A DNA stretch of 26,470 nucleotides from Physocladia obscura (GCA_027596945.1 JADGJH010000174.1:1-26470), one strand, 5' to 3'; shown: positions 1 through 9,364, counted from the first letter of the stretch. The notes: a model not told the origin generated them from the sequence alone. Program-made: numbers and translations.

Positions 1-157
1 GTTTTGGTACATGTTCTGTCAGTGGCTCTCTGTATCCCAAGCGTAACAGCGGATTGATCCACGAAATTGTAGCGAAAGAATAAGCGTTCCATGTGATTTG
101 CTCGAGAGGCTTGCGTTGGTTTGTCGAAACCTTATCGCTGGGAACCTGGATTGGCAT
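1..157 (-). CDS. ABCC/MRP-type ABC transporter, N-terminal fragment (partial)
   Basis: The start codon is the ATG at 157-155, preceded by an in-frame TGA. The 52 codons before the window edge are open. The translation contains the segments PLEQITWNAY, SWINPLLRLGY and REPLTEHVP. These match the conserved entry to the first transmembrane domain of ABCC transporters, usually written as PLE-xx-A-x-F-SR-x-T-F-SW-x-x-PLL-x-LGY-x-RPL. ABCC proteins are ATP-driven exporters of conjugated organic anions in the vacuolar or plasma membrane. The short N-terminus suggests a 'short' MRP without the extra TMD0 bundle, but this is inferred from one edge only. Neither ATP-binding cassette is in the window, so the family call rests on this motif alone. 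The gene lies in tandem downstream of SUA5. Confidence 0.68.
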   Translation of the reverse strand, partial: MPIQVPSDKVSTNQRKPLEQITWNAYSFATISWINPLLRLGYREPLTEHVPK

Positions 158-647
158 GTGTTTTGTTCAGAAAGCAAATAATTTTTGCCATCGCCACAAA
201 CTTTTTGTGGCCAAGTTGTCATTCATTTTGTCATTCATTTGTCATTCACCCACCAAGCAATTGAAAGGACATCAATATGGGAAGAAATGTTCTCAAACTT
301 GACAAACAACGATTCAAAATGAAAATGTATGACTTTACAGCTTTGTCACTTTTCAAGTTTTCGACTTAGGATCCCACTATCGAAGAGACAGCCAAAGCTT
401 GAGACTTGAAACACACACCACCCAAATTAAAAAGGGAAGAACAAACCATGCAAAACTATAAGAATGAATTTGAATTGGACATCGATCCCTGAATATATTT
501 ATATGTACTTTGCTGGTTATCGTAGCAAAAATTTACAAAAGTAAATTTTTTTTGGCAAAAATTGAATTTTTCATGTGACAAATTTTATTTTCTAATATAC
601 AATCTGATGCGATCTATTGTAAAATGTGAAGCCAAGTTTGATTGATT
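158..647. other. Intergenic spacer between SUA5 and the ABCC gene
   Basis: This stretch is AT-rich with no supportable gene. It must hold the 3' end of SUA5 and the promoter and 5' UTR of the minus-strand ABCC gene. The only structure I see is a short tandem repeat near 218-249. The small open frames on either strand have no recognisable protein features. Confidence 0.5.
218..249. repeat. Short tandem repeat, unit about 11-12 bp, three copies
   Basis: The unit GTCATTCATTT occurs three times in a row, the first copy with one extra T and the last diverged after GTCATTCA. It lies 61 bp upstream of the ABCC start codon, so it sits in the likely promoter or 5' UTR. No function is inferred. Confidence 0.7.
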
Positions 648-2204
648 TTATTCGTGAAAAAAAATTGTTTCACCAGCCGCCTTGCGTAGTCTGTTCATGA
701 CAGCCAATCCTTCATCAGCCTCGGCGACGCCCTCAATAAACACCAGAAGACAGTTTAGATACAAAGTTTCACAGTCCCGAAGGGCAGCAAAAAGTTCATG
801 AGCGACTTTTGCAGTTGAGTCTCCGAGAGATTTTTGGAGAATAGTTACTTGTGGAGGTAGCGATCGAGGTAGATTGAGAGCAAAATCGGATTGAGAGAGG
901 GTACGCAGGATGACTATAGTTGCGGGGCTTGTTATTATCTTTGTTGGCGTTTTTTCAAGAAAAGCGGATATTCGCGCAGAGATTGCAATTGAGATTGCTT
1001 CACGATATTGCTGCTTAGAGTAAAGGGTTTCGTCTTGATGGGATTCAAGGAGGACCAGAGGTACGTTTGGTGAGTAATGTTTGTATTTCATGCCGGGGGT
1101 GACTGGTGCAATGGTGTCGTTTTTGTTTGCGCTGGGGAGTTTTGGGGACCAAACGACGCAATCTTCGAAGCCCTTGATTTTGCGCAGCATTTCGATCGAG
1201 ATGCCACCGGGACGAAGAAGGCAGGGAGGGATTCGATGAGGAATAACCGCGGTGGTAGGTGTTGTTTGCAGGGAAGTGGGGCTTAGTTCTGGGGGAACGG
1301 TGGCCGAACGAAGCGCGTCGACGACTGACGACTCGAGGCCGTCGTCACAGTCGCCGCCGTCAATCAAAAGCAGCAGGCGGCCGCGCAGATCGTCGCGCAC
1401 GTGGCTGGCGCGCGTGGGGCTGGGACGCGTCGACGTGTTGGCTGACGGCGCGGCGACCGGCGTCTGCGCCAGCCCAATCAGCGCGCGCGCAACCGGGTGA
1501 GCCGGCAGTCGCACCGCCACCAGTCCGTGTCCGGCCGTCACGATCGCCGGAATCTGCCGCTCGCACCGCGGAACAAGAACTGACAGCGGCCCGGGCCAGT
1601 GGCGCTTCAGCAGCGCGCCGTACGTGGCGCGCCCTCCCGCTCCCGCTCCCGCACTTTCGCCTTCGCCGAGCACCGCCGCGTCGCTGCTCACCGAGCGCGC
1701 CATCCGCAGCGACGACACATGCACAATCAGCGGATTGTCCGCCGGCCGCCCCTTGGCATAAAATATGTTTGCAACCGCCGCTTCGCTGCACGCGTTCGCC
1801 CCAAGCCCATACACAGTCTCCGTCGGAAATCCCACCGGAAACTGTGTCGTTGCAATCACTTGCGCTGCCAAGCGCAATACGGCGTGATCGTGTCGTTGCT
1901 GATCCGTGTGCGTTTCCGGATCGAGCTCATGGTTGTATTCGAAGTCCAGCTCATTAACATCTTCGCTTTCTGCATCTGAATTACGACGGTTGCTGTCATT
2001 GGATTCTTTACTGTCAGGTGATGCTGTTTTTGAGTGCGCACTTGGTTTAAACTTGAACGAATCAGGCGAAACGCGCAAAACAACTGGAAGAGACATTTGC
2101 GTCCCATCCAGTCGGCCCTCTGCATCTGTGTGTCCTTTTGCCAGAGCGAGAAGTTGCTCCAGTGTTGGAATATTCGCAGTCAATGGTATTGTTCCCTCTT
2201 GCAT
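648..2204 (-). CDS. SUA5: Threonylcarbamoyl-AMP synthase SUA5 (YrdC-Sua5 family)
   Basis: The product makes threonylcarbamoyl-AMP from threonine, bicarbonate and ATP, the first step of t6A37 modification in ANN-decoding tRNAs, in cytosol and mitochondria. Counting from the ATG at 2204 (518 aa), the YrdC core shows PTETVYGLGAN at about 127-137, KGRPADNPL at 151-159, HWPGPLSVL near 202-210, SANTSTRPSPT at 254-264 and the ESSVVD loop near 291-296. The linker motif MKYKHYSP at about 372-379 leads into the C-terminal Sua5 domain, which ends in the typical GLAVMNRLRKAA. The start is uncertain. The frame stays open upstream to 2308, behind a possible TAG acceptor at 2311-2309, while the ATG at 2096 (MSLPVVL) lies where most Sua5 proteins begin. 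The catalytic part is far richer in G+C than the ends of the gene. An AATAAA (652-647) overlaps the stop codon. Confidence 0.93.
   Translation of the reverse strand: MQEGTIPLTANIPTLEQLLALAKGHTDAEGRLDGTQMSLPVVLRVSPDSFKFKPSAHSKTASPDSKESNDSNRRNSDAESEDVNELDFEYNHELDPETHTDQQRHDHAVLRLAAQVIATTQFPVGFPTETVYGLGANACSEAAVANIFYAKGRPADNPLIVHVSSLRMARSVSSDAAVLGEGESAGAGAGGRATYGALLKRHWPGPLSVLVPRCERQIPAIVTAGHGLVAVRLPAHPVARALIGLAQTPVAAPSANTSTRPSPTRASHVRDDLRGRLLLLIDGGDCDDGLESSVVDALRSATVPPELSPTSLQTTPTTAVIPHRIPPCLLRPGGISIEMLRKIKGFEDCVVWSPKLPSANKNDTIAPVTPGMKYKHYSPNVPLVLLESHQDETLYSKQQYREAISIAISARISAFLEKTPTKIITSPATIVILRTLSQSDFALNLPRSLPPQVTILQKSLGDSTAKVAHELFAALRDCETLYLNCLLVFIEGVAEADEGLAVMNRLRKAAGETIFFHE
1290..1800. other. 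G+C-rich block inside SUA5
   Basis: By eye, this roughly 500-bp block is strongly G+C-rich with many CpG steps. The flanking parts of the same gene and the rest of the window are A+T-rich. It covers the YrdC catalytic domain. Third codon positions here are mostly G or C, unlike neighbouring genes. It also creates long open frames on both strands that are shadows of the SUA5 frame. Confidence 0.7.
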
Positions 2205-2729
2205 ATCAGATGATTCAACTTTTTTCTTTTTTTTCTCGACTTCATGCTGCAATTCCGAAATTCTTTTGCTAATAAACAACTTCACGCTGGTAAATGCATC
2301 TTGGTCTCCTATTTGCTGCACATTTTATCCCAAATATTCTGTTCCCAAATTGCAAAAACTTGCAAAGCTCTCAAGACCCTCAAAATAGGAATAAAAGGTC
2401 TCATGGGAACAGGTGTAGTCAAAATAGAACTAATCAACAATCAAAAAAGCAAAGCTTAAACAAGCAGCTGAAAACTAAGTTAGTTTTGGTAGTTGATAAT
2501 TTATTAAACATTTTAACTCCCTATACAGAGCAAACTTACAGCTTTCTAGCCTCAAATATCAATTTTAAGTCAAGAAAAAAAAAACACCTACCCATAAAGT
2601 CAATTGTGAAAACTTTAATGCCAAAGGAGAAGGTACAAATATAACAACATCATGACACAAAGAATCTCCCACAATAATATTAGTCTAATGCTTGTTGGTT
2701 GCCGTAAATTGTTTTGAAACAGGGTACAA

Positions 2730-2744
2730 TTGTTCATTGAACAA
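2730..2744. repeat. Short inverted repeat TTGTTCA-T-TGAACAA
   Basis: Two 7-bp arms are perfectly inverted around a single central base. It lies in the long spacer upstream of minus-strand SUA5, about 420-530 bp from its possible starts. It could be a binding site for a dimeric factor, but a 15-bp palindrome in A+T-rich DNA can also occur by chance. Confidence 0.4.
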
Positions 2745-3074
2745 GCCAAATTGTTTTCTTTACAAACTTGAAATTAAAACACTAACTCTTTATTCTAAAG
2801 TACAGGTTTCAAATGAACAAAATTGCTTTTGTTGAGATTTCCATTTTTGGGTGTGAAAATATGTGTAACCAGTTTCTGATTTAATTCAAGCATTGGACAG
2901 TGCGCAAAATTTTCCAGATGCCTTTCAAGCCTTGTGATAAAACCTCACAATTTATATGTAACCTTCTTTTTACTTACATCTCCAACTAGGCTTAGTGCTT
3001 GTGGATGAAAGAAGACAAAGGTTATGGCAGTACGTAATAAAACTTGTGTGGATTTGGGCCAGTACTTTAACGTT

Positions 3075-3080
3075 TTTATT
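3075..3080 (-). terminator. Polyadenylation signal AATAAA of the TBC gene
   Basis: A canonical AATAAA on the minus strand lies just after the TBC stop codon (3085-3083), so the 3' UTR is probably very short. Confidence 0.55.
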
Positions 3081-3082
3081 GG

Positions 3083-5791
3083 TTATTTCTTTCCCATTTT
3101 TCGTTCAGCCAAAGCTAAAGCACGATAATGCTCAATCATTTTCGTACTAACTGTTCCAACGCCTCGTCTTGGCACTTTTCCGCCACCATTTATTCCACTT
3201 CCAGCGCCTCCCTTTGCCAAATTCTCGCTAAACTTCCGCAAAGGATCGTTCTGAATAAATAAGTGATCGGCATTGGGTCCTTCATCGCTATCAATGGATT
3301 TCAGACTTGAACTTGATCGGGACATGCTTCTGGTGTATTGCTGTTGATGTTGTTGATGTTGTTCACTTGCATGATGTTCAAATAAGTTCAGTGTGAGGCG
3401 AGGCTTGAAACATATATCCATTAGCTTGTGTGCATCAATCATTCGAGGTGGAATTTCTTTGATAAGTCGCCACGCATCTGTTGTATCTGAACACGCAAGA
3501 ACCTTTATTGAAATTGTTGTTAATTATTGGTAATATTATAAACAAGAAACCTCATCTTCATGAATCTTGAGCAGCGTAAGCGTAACCCGCATCAGTACCT
3601 TTTCCCCTTGATAGCAAAAACAGTCCCATACTCGCAAAACCGTTTCGATTGGTAAAACATTAATAAATACAGTCATGAACCAAGATCTGACGAAAAATCA
3701 AAATAAAATCAAAATCAAAAACAACAGTATAAAAACTTACGTAGTCACCAAACTCAACGGTGGCATTCCATTTCCACCACTACCATTTTGCTGCTGCTGT
3801 TTTCGCCTTTTGCCACTCAGCAAAAAATTTCCGCCACCTCCACTAAATTGCCCATCATCATCTTCCATTTCTCCTACCCATCTTGCAACTTTTCCAACAC
3901 CAAATCGCCCACCATTCTCACCCAGTAGCCACTTCCACAATACTTCTTGTGCAACTTGTGCGCCTTCCAGGCTCGCACCATACATTTCCGGGGGTAATAA
4001 ACGCTCAACAACTGTGACAAGCATCCAGAATGCACGTTCTTCAGCGTGATCGAGTGACGACGTGCTAATTTCAAAATTTGATGGAATTTTAGGCTGTTTG
4101 CCTGGATTTGTAACCATTGTTGTCGGCGGGAAGTTGTTTGGTAGAAACACAAGCAAGATCAGACCAGCGACGAAATTAAGAGATTGGCAGTATCCAATTT
4201 TGTCTGTTTTAATAAATCATTCAGCCAAGGAGTGTTATTACGCTGAATTTATTGATATGAATATTAATTTTCCCAGACATTTCCATACATGAACATTGCC
4301 TTGGGGGATTGCGCGATTCGTCTGGATGAGACCAAGAGTAATAAGCAAATGCAACGAGAATTTTTCGCAAAGACCTTAAATGTTGAGTATTCAGCGGCCT
4401 CGGACGAGAATCCTGCGGAGAGGACGCGTCGGGAGCTTTGGCTGGTTGTCCGCTTTTGGGATTGAAAAAAATATTTTCGGGAAATGTCCGATGAAGATCT
4501 TGAAGGTTTTCGAGTTTTTCAATGTTTTGTAAGTATAGAAATAGATGCAAATATATATTATTTGTTTAGAAGAACCTCTTTCAAGAACGTCAACAAATTC
4601 TAAAACTTTGTTGTTTTCCTTGTTATAACCTTGGTTGCGATCATAGAGCTCCCTTGAAACAAGCAATGTAAATAAGCCAGAATTTTCAGAACGAAGTTTA
4701 TCTGCTCCAGAGTAATGAAACCAAACAGCCGGACGTAAAGGATGAGGAATACCCTTGCGGATATATCGCTTTAATTTTTCTGATCGTACTGGCAAAGATT
4801 GTCCTGAGATACTATATTTCTTGAGGAATATATCCCATTTTGCAGCACGCCGGCTTAAAATAGGGGTATAGTAGGCATCAAAGGCTTCATAATCTTCCCA
4901 AGACATGTACTGGAATGATCGAGCAAATCCATATCGATCTCTGGATTATACATGTATGTTGCCTTAGAAATATCGTATTTAAGTAATACCGACTTACCGC
5001 ATGATTGGTACAAGGATTGGGGCGACAACAAGGTTTTCGGCGGTTTCTGAAGAATCTGAATGTGAAGGAGCTGCAGTAAGCTTTAACATGTGCGAAGATG
5101 CACTCCTAGATAAGCTACTACCACGCGGTTGACGTAGTGATACAGGTGCGTCACTGAGTTGTGATCGAGAACGCACAAGGCTTATGCTGCTGTTGTTGTA
5201 TTCAGAAATAACAGTAGGACGTCGTGCAGGCTCGGAAAGTGTTGCGTCGTTCAGACGTCGCAAAAGTGCGTCATCATTTAAGTCGTAATTAACTGCAGTA
5301 TAATTGTTTGCACTGTAATTTGTGATACCGATTGTGCCATAGGAATTGTTTGTGTCAACAAATCCACCCTCTTTATTGCCAAATTCGGATATTCCCAAGC
5401 TTTCATAAGTATCGTTTGCAGCTTTTGTTGGCGGCAAGGACGAAATTGTTGTCGTTGCTGTTGGTTTTCTTGGTGTAGGAATTGTGGCAAGCACGCCGTT
5501 GCTGTTGCTACGATTAGTCAACTGACGCGCGATTGACGGATCAAAACGTTCAGATTCAGATCCAATATAGATATTCGGCCGCGTCGATTCGCCAATGTAG
5601 TTAAAGTTTAAGTTCGAGTTGTAATTATGAATCTGCAACGGCGAAAAGCCAAACGGACTATCGGTTTCACGCTCAATCGGCGCGTTGCTAGAGTTCGTTG
5701 TGTTATTTCTATATCCGTATTCGCTTATATCGTTATCAAACTCGAGCTCATTGTAAGCTAACTCTTTGTCGGCGTTGCGCCTACTAGTCAT
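3083..5791 (-). CDS. TBC-domain Rab GTPase-activating protein
   Basis: Six exons: 5791-4998, 4940-4576, 4498-4289, 4203-3741, 3686-3551 and 3502-3083. They join in phase to 795 aa. About 265 N-terminal residues are low-complexity (Ser, Asn, Thr) and probably disordered. The segment RDRYGF at about 265-270 precedes the TBC domain, as in the GRTP1/Gyp type. The domain begins at KGIPHPLRPAVW (327-338). The IxxDxxR arginine finger is formed across a splice junction as LERDLHR (Arg390). The YxQ glutamine finger is GYCQSLN (Gln463), again completed by splicing. The later helix WFMTVFINVLPIETVLRVWD and the segment KVLMRVTLTLLK are typical of the domain end. Both catalytic fingers are intact, so it should accelerate GTP hydrolysis by a Rab protein in membrane traffic; the target Rab cannot be told. 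The ATG is 9 bp after the stop codon of the upstream gene. Confidence 0.9.
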
Positions 5792-5800
5792 TTTTAAGCT

Positions 5801-6538
5801 TTATTTTGACTGAAGTTCTTTTTCCAATGCTGAATCACGTTCACGACCCAAATACAAACCCCCAGCAATAGAAGCAACAGCAACACCCGTCGCCACGCCT
5901 TTTGCACCGATTATCCATGGCGGAACAGTTCCCCGCCGCACACCAGCTCTTTCCAGCAAATACAGCAAAGTATATGTTATCCCGTTAGCAGCAAGAGCTC
6001 CTGGAACATTTAAAAGCACCGCCGATCCAACTCCAAACACCAATGGAACTGCGGAAGTCGCGATTGGCAGAAACTCCGACTTTTTTGCGATCGCAGTAAC
6101 TGTTGCGGTAGGACCAGTTCCAGAGACACTGGAAGTCGTGTTCAGGTCGCTTACCGAAGTTCTTTTTGCTACAACCAGGCCAGCATGCAAGCCTCCATAA
6201 GCAGCAAGCAGTGCTGTGGAGTAAACACCTTGTATCTAAATTGCTGGTGAATTTTCGTTTTCAGATTCTGCTAATACCTCAAGAAAAAGCCATGTTGCCT
6301 CAGGAACTGCTGCTGCTGCTGCCGTACATGCCGCCAATGGAATCGTACTCAAGACAGCTGCTCTCATTCCTGACGGTTTCTTTGCTGCTGATTCTGTGGC
6401 AGATGCAAATCCTCGTGAATCGTAATTCGTGGTTTCAAATAAACGCGATTTTATCACGGGAGTCGAAGCTGTCAGGAGCTGTCTAGTTTGATGTTTTCCC
6501 ATAGTCGTGCATCGTGCAAATACAAAAGTGCACTGCAT
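5801..6538 (-). CDS. DUF3429/TMEM69-like membrane protein
   Basis: Two exons, 6538-6278 and 6235-5801, join in phase to 231 aa across a 42-nt intron (GTATTA...TTTAG), the shortest in the window. The intron holds an in-frame TAG, so it must be removed. The N-terminus is rich in Arg, Thr and Ser with few acids up to about residue 25, which suits a mitochondrial presequence; a second ATG lies at 6502. The body has several hydrophobic segments. One pattern, a Pro-containing helix followed by ALLAAYGGLHAGL, resembles the YGAVILSFLGGVHWGL region of DUF3429 (TMEM69). A second, VPPWIIGAKGVATGVAV, resembles its C-terminal PxWYxxLR region. The function of this family is unknown to me. The family call is made from remembered pattern only. 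The stop codon lies 9 bp from the start codon of the TBC gene, in the same reading frame. Confidence 0.6.
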
Positions 6539-6610
6539 AATGACGACGATTATTGAAAATTTTTATTTCAGTGGACGTGGAAAAATTGGAAAAATCCCGA
6601 TTCTTGTATT

Positions 6611-8903
6611 TTATGATCTCACTCTCTTCTTCTTGTGCGCAGATGATGCAGCAGCTCCCACATTTGCAAAGACACTCTTTTTCACAACTGTACCATCATC
6701 TGCATCCAAATCATCGTCATCATCCAAATCATTGCTTGGTCCACTGGACGCTGCTGCTGCGGCTTTTTTGGCAGTGCATTCTGGACATAACCAAACACCC
6801 TCAGGAGGGGCTTTTAAGGCCACACATTCAAGATGAAACCATTCCTTTTCACAGTTCTATTTAATTTTGTGAATTTTAGGTAATATTCCAAAATAACAAA
6901 ATACAAGAATAAAACTCAACTGGATTGTCGCAACCAATCATTTCTCCATATGAAACTGTCTGACAAATGCAATATACATCTTCATCCGCGTCGGCAACTG
7001 TGGTCGATGTGTTGTTGTTGTTGTTGTTGTTGTTGTGATTCATACTGGCGGTTGCTGTGGCTGACATAATGCTTGCCGATGTATTCCCACTAGATTCAGC
7101 CGTTGATCCTGGTTTCGCTACAAGACCTGTCTCTTCGAATCTGGAAAATTTTTGTTCAAGCAAAAGTTGTGTTGTTTGACAGAAAATTACATTTTACGCT
7201 TAAGTCGCTTTTTGTTGGGAGATAGTCCCGATCCTGGTAAGGAATGAATTGTAGTACTTGCCGAAAGCGGATGCGGAGTGTGAGGAACGCTGCCAGGAAT
7301 AGACGGAAACAAGTGCCCGACATTACTGCTACCATTCCCACTGGTACCAATGGTTGAAATCATGCTAGGACTACCATTTCCACCACTTAAGCCGAGAAGA
7401 TTGTTCGCGGTGCTCCCAAATGCTGAAGATGCAGGTCGTTCTGATTTTATAGAATGCAAATTATTATTACTATTTAAGAATTATTTTGGATGTAAGTTCG
7501 GAAATAACTAAACTGAAGTTCATTTTATTGTTGGTCGGAGTTGACATGCCTGAAACAAAATTTTCAGAAATGGGAAAAAAATAATTAAAAGAACGTTTAA
7601 CCATACCAAAATTACGGTCAGGTGTGAGGCCTCGCATTTTTTGATTTTGAGCGTCTTGAACTGCAGCGGCTGCAGCCGCAGTTGCTGCAGCCGCCGCCTG
7701 TGCAGCTTTTGATTCCGCAGCAACTGCTTCAGCCAATTCCTTCGCTTTTTGCAAAATATCTGTTGAGCTATTACCACTTTGAGAACGTTGCGAAAGAAAC
7801 TTTGATGCTTGCTGTTGCGGCATATGAAGCGATGGCGGAGTCAATAAGGAGCTTTGAGACGCAGCCCGAAGGTGCGGAGGAGGAGGTAGCATTGAAGAAA
7901 GAGATGCCGTCAAAGGAGTAGGTCCAGGCGTTGAAATAGAAGAGGATCCAGTGACTAAAGAAGTTGTAACAGGGGTTAACGAAGCTGAAAACGAGGGAGC
8001 TGCTGAAAGAGGTGGAGCTGTTGACGGTGGTAGGACTCCATGTCCCTCCAATGTAGCCGTAATACGTTTAATATGTTTATCAAGAGTAGCTTTTGCGCGT
8101 TCAACCAACGCAATCTTTTCGTCTGCGATTGTGCTGCAGTCGCCAAACATTTGAACAATCTTCCAAAATACTTCTTTTTGCTCCGGAAACTCTTCGACAG
8201 CCTCAGCCCCTGATTTCCAATCCAATCCAACTCTATTTGTCGATAAAGGAGGTGGTTGTTGAGGGGCAGAATTGCCAGTTTGACCGGTGGAATTGGCTGC
8301 AGATACGCTTTCATTTCCAGAATTAATATCTGTGATTATTTTTGCTGAGCTATTTGCAGAAACTGAGTTTGATGGAGCTAACGGAATAGAATTTTTGCGC
8401 GTATCAGATATAGTAATTGCGGGAGTGGAAGTACTATTTCCAGCGTCGGAGACATCAGCCATAACAGTATTTGTTAATGATGCAGCCGATTCCACCAACG
8501 ATGATGTTGCTGGCGCCAGTGTTGCAGTTACTATTGTTGCCGCAGATCCACCTGGCTCAGCGGGGCCAAGTCTGATCATTTTCTTTAGTTCCACGTCTTT
8601 CACAGCAATATTGGCCCGAATCTCTGAGTGGAGAGGATGAATCACCAACAAATCGAGAACAACGATTGGAATATCAACAAAACACTTACCATAGAAATCT
8701 TCGCTGCGAGTTCTGAGCTCATTGAATATGTGGCGCACTTCGCTCGGTAGATTATCGAGAGCTGCACAAAGGGAACATTCCGTGAATAAAACGAGGATTT
8801 CACACCAAATGAAAGGTAAACAATAGCTTCAGTTTCAAAAGAAATGAGCTCTTCATTGATTACATGAAACAAGATCCTCGAGAAGCTCCTGGTGATCAAT
8901 CAT
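6611..8903 (-). CDS. ING-family PHD-finger chromatin protein (Yng/Pho23-like)
   Basis: Seven exons: 8903-8864, 8761-8690, 8623-7607, 7549-7514, 7440-7191, 7140-6921 and 6856-6611, joining to 626 aa. The N-terminus (ELLEDLVSSLDNLPSEVRHI) is the ING helical domain that binds histone acetyltransferase or deacetylase subunits. The C-terminal PHD finger has all C4HC3 ligands: Cys529, Cys531, Cys542, Cys547, His553, Cys556, Cys569 and Cys572. The motifs YCICQTVSYGEMIGCDNP and EWFHLECV fit the H3K4me3-reading ING type, and the junction CDNP|NCEKEW is restored exactly by splicing. A basic stretch NKKRLKRK near 461-471 could be a nuclear localisation signal. The 450-residue centre is low-complexity, with an Ala-rich tract and a run of eight Asn. 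At 626 aa it is long for an ING protein. It may serve in a NuA3-, NuA4- or Rpd3L-like complex; which one cannot be told. Confidence 0.92.
7011..7034. repeat. (GTT)8 trinucleotide repeat encoding poly-Asn in the ING gene
   Basis: Eight perfect GTT units on the plus strand read as AAC on the coding strand, giving a run of eight Asn residues between the Ser/Thr linker and the PHD finger. Such repeats often vary in length between isolates. Confidence 0.9.
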
Positions 8904-9364
8904 ACTCAGAATCTGACAGAAAAAAGATTCGTGGTCAAGCAATTTGTCAGCAATTGATGAATTGCAAAGTATGTTCAGTCTTCAAACTTATTCTTGCTTT
9001 TGACGCCAAAATTCAACGTGGGGAGCCAACTGCCGCCCTGACCGGTGCTTTCGAAACTGTCGCTCCAGAATCAAAAAAGGGATATTGGACAGTCTGCCAT
9101 ATTTCAACTTCACGAACTTTTATTGTCTGCCTTCCTCAATCTTCCTTTCCAAGCATTCCACCAACTCTCTTCCATCTTGAAAAACAAATTAAATACCGAA
9201 ACTCAAAAAATACCTGATAATTATAACTTTCTCTTCTGACAAAAAATGCCTGCTCAAAAGTAAGAGCGGTCAACAATTGGCGTCTCATATTTACTGAATC
9301 ATACCTTGTCTATTGTATTTCGGCCGGCCGGTCGCTCGCTAGACGCACAATTGTGTGCGTTCAG
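8904..9364. promoter_or_regulatory. Divergent promoter region between the ING and KDM3-like genes
   Basis: These 461 bp separate two divergent start codons and must serve both genes. The part next to KDM3 is unusually G+C-rich and holds palindromes: CGGCCGGCCG at 9321-9330 and ACGCAC...GTGCGT arms at 9343-9348 and 9355-9360 around CAATTG. A plus-strand frame of 117 codons starts inside ING exon 1 and crosses most of the region, but it has no recognisable features. Confidence 0.6.
9343..9360. promoter_or_regulatory. Inverted repeat just upstream of the KDM3-like start codon
   Basis: Arms ACGCAC and GTGCGT flank the 6-bp core AATTGT; the core overlaps a perfect palindrome CACAATTGTG. The right arm ends 4 bp before the ATG at 9365. 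It lies just downstream of the palindrome CGGCCGGCCG (9321-9330). This suggests a dimer-binding site or the transcription start region. It is inferred from symmetry alone. Confidence 0.45.

Larger units (their letters stand above)
2312..3082. other. Intergenic spacer between the TBC gene and SUA5
   Basis: About 770 bp of A+T-rich sequence without a supportable gene. It carries the 3' end of the TBC gene on the right and the promoter, or possibly a small non-coding first exon, of SUA5 on the left. A near-perfect 15-bp palindrome lies at 2730-2744. Open frames on the plus strand are of low complexity and look random. Confidence 0.5.

Noticed and set aside
218..249. CRISPR-like or transposon-end repeat
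   Set aside because: Units are only 11-12 bp without spacers, in a eukaryotic promoter region; this is a simple tandem duplication.
1259..1957. Long plus-strand open frames (up to 232 codons) and a 143-codon minus-strand frame opposite SUA5
   Set aside because: They are shadows of the G+C-rich SUA5 frame, with Arg/Ala/Pro-rich low-complexity products; the SUA5 frame has clear family motifs throughout.
2319..2321. GTG at 2321 as the start codon of SUA5
   Set aside because: Non-ATG initiation is not needed: ATG codons at 2204 and 2096 are in frame, and the upstream part is better explained by an exon beginning after an acceptor near 2309.
2294..2644. Plus-strand frame of 116 codons in the SUA5 upstream spacer
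   Set aside because: It is Asn/Lys/Gln-rich, as expected from random A+T-rich sequence, with no motif and no neighbouring exon that would extend it.
3675..4049. Plus-strand frame of 124 codons with a Pro/Ser-rich product
   Set aside because: It lies antisense to a well-supported TBC exon and reflects that exon's Gly-rich codons.
8864..9217. Plus-strand frame of 117 codons crossing the ING/KDM3 divergent spacer
   Set aside because: It starts inside ING exon 1 on the other strand, has no recognisable domain and has a mixed, random-looking composition. It could be 5' transcribed sequence, but I cannot support it as a gene.
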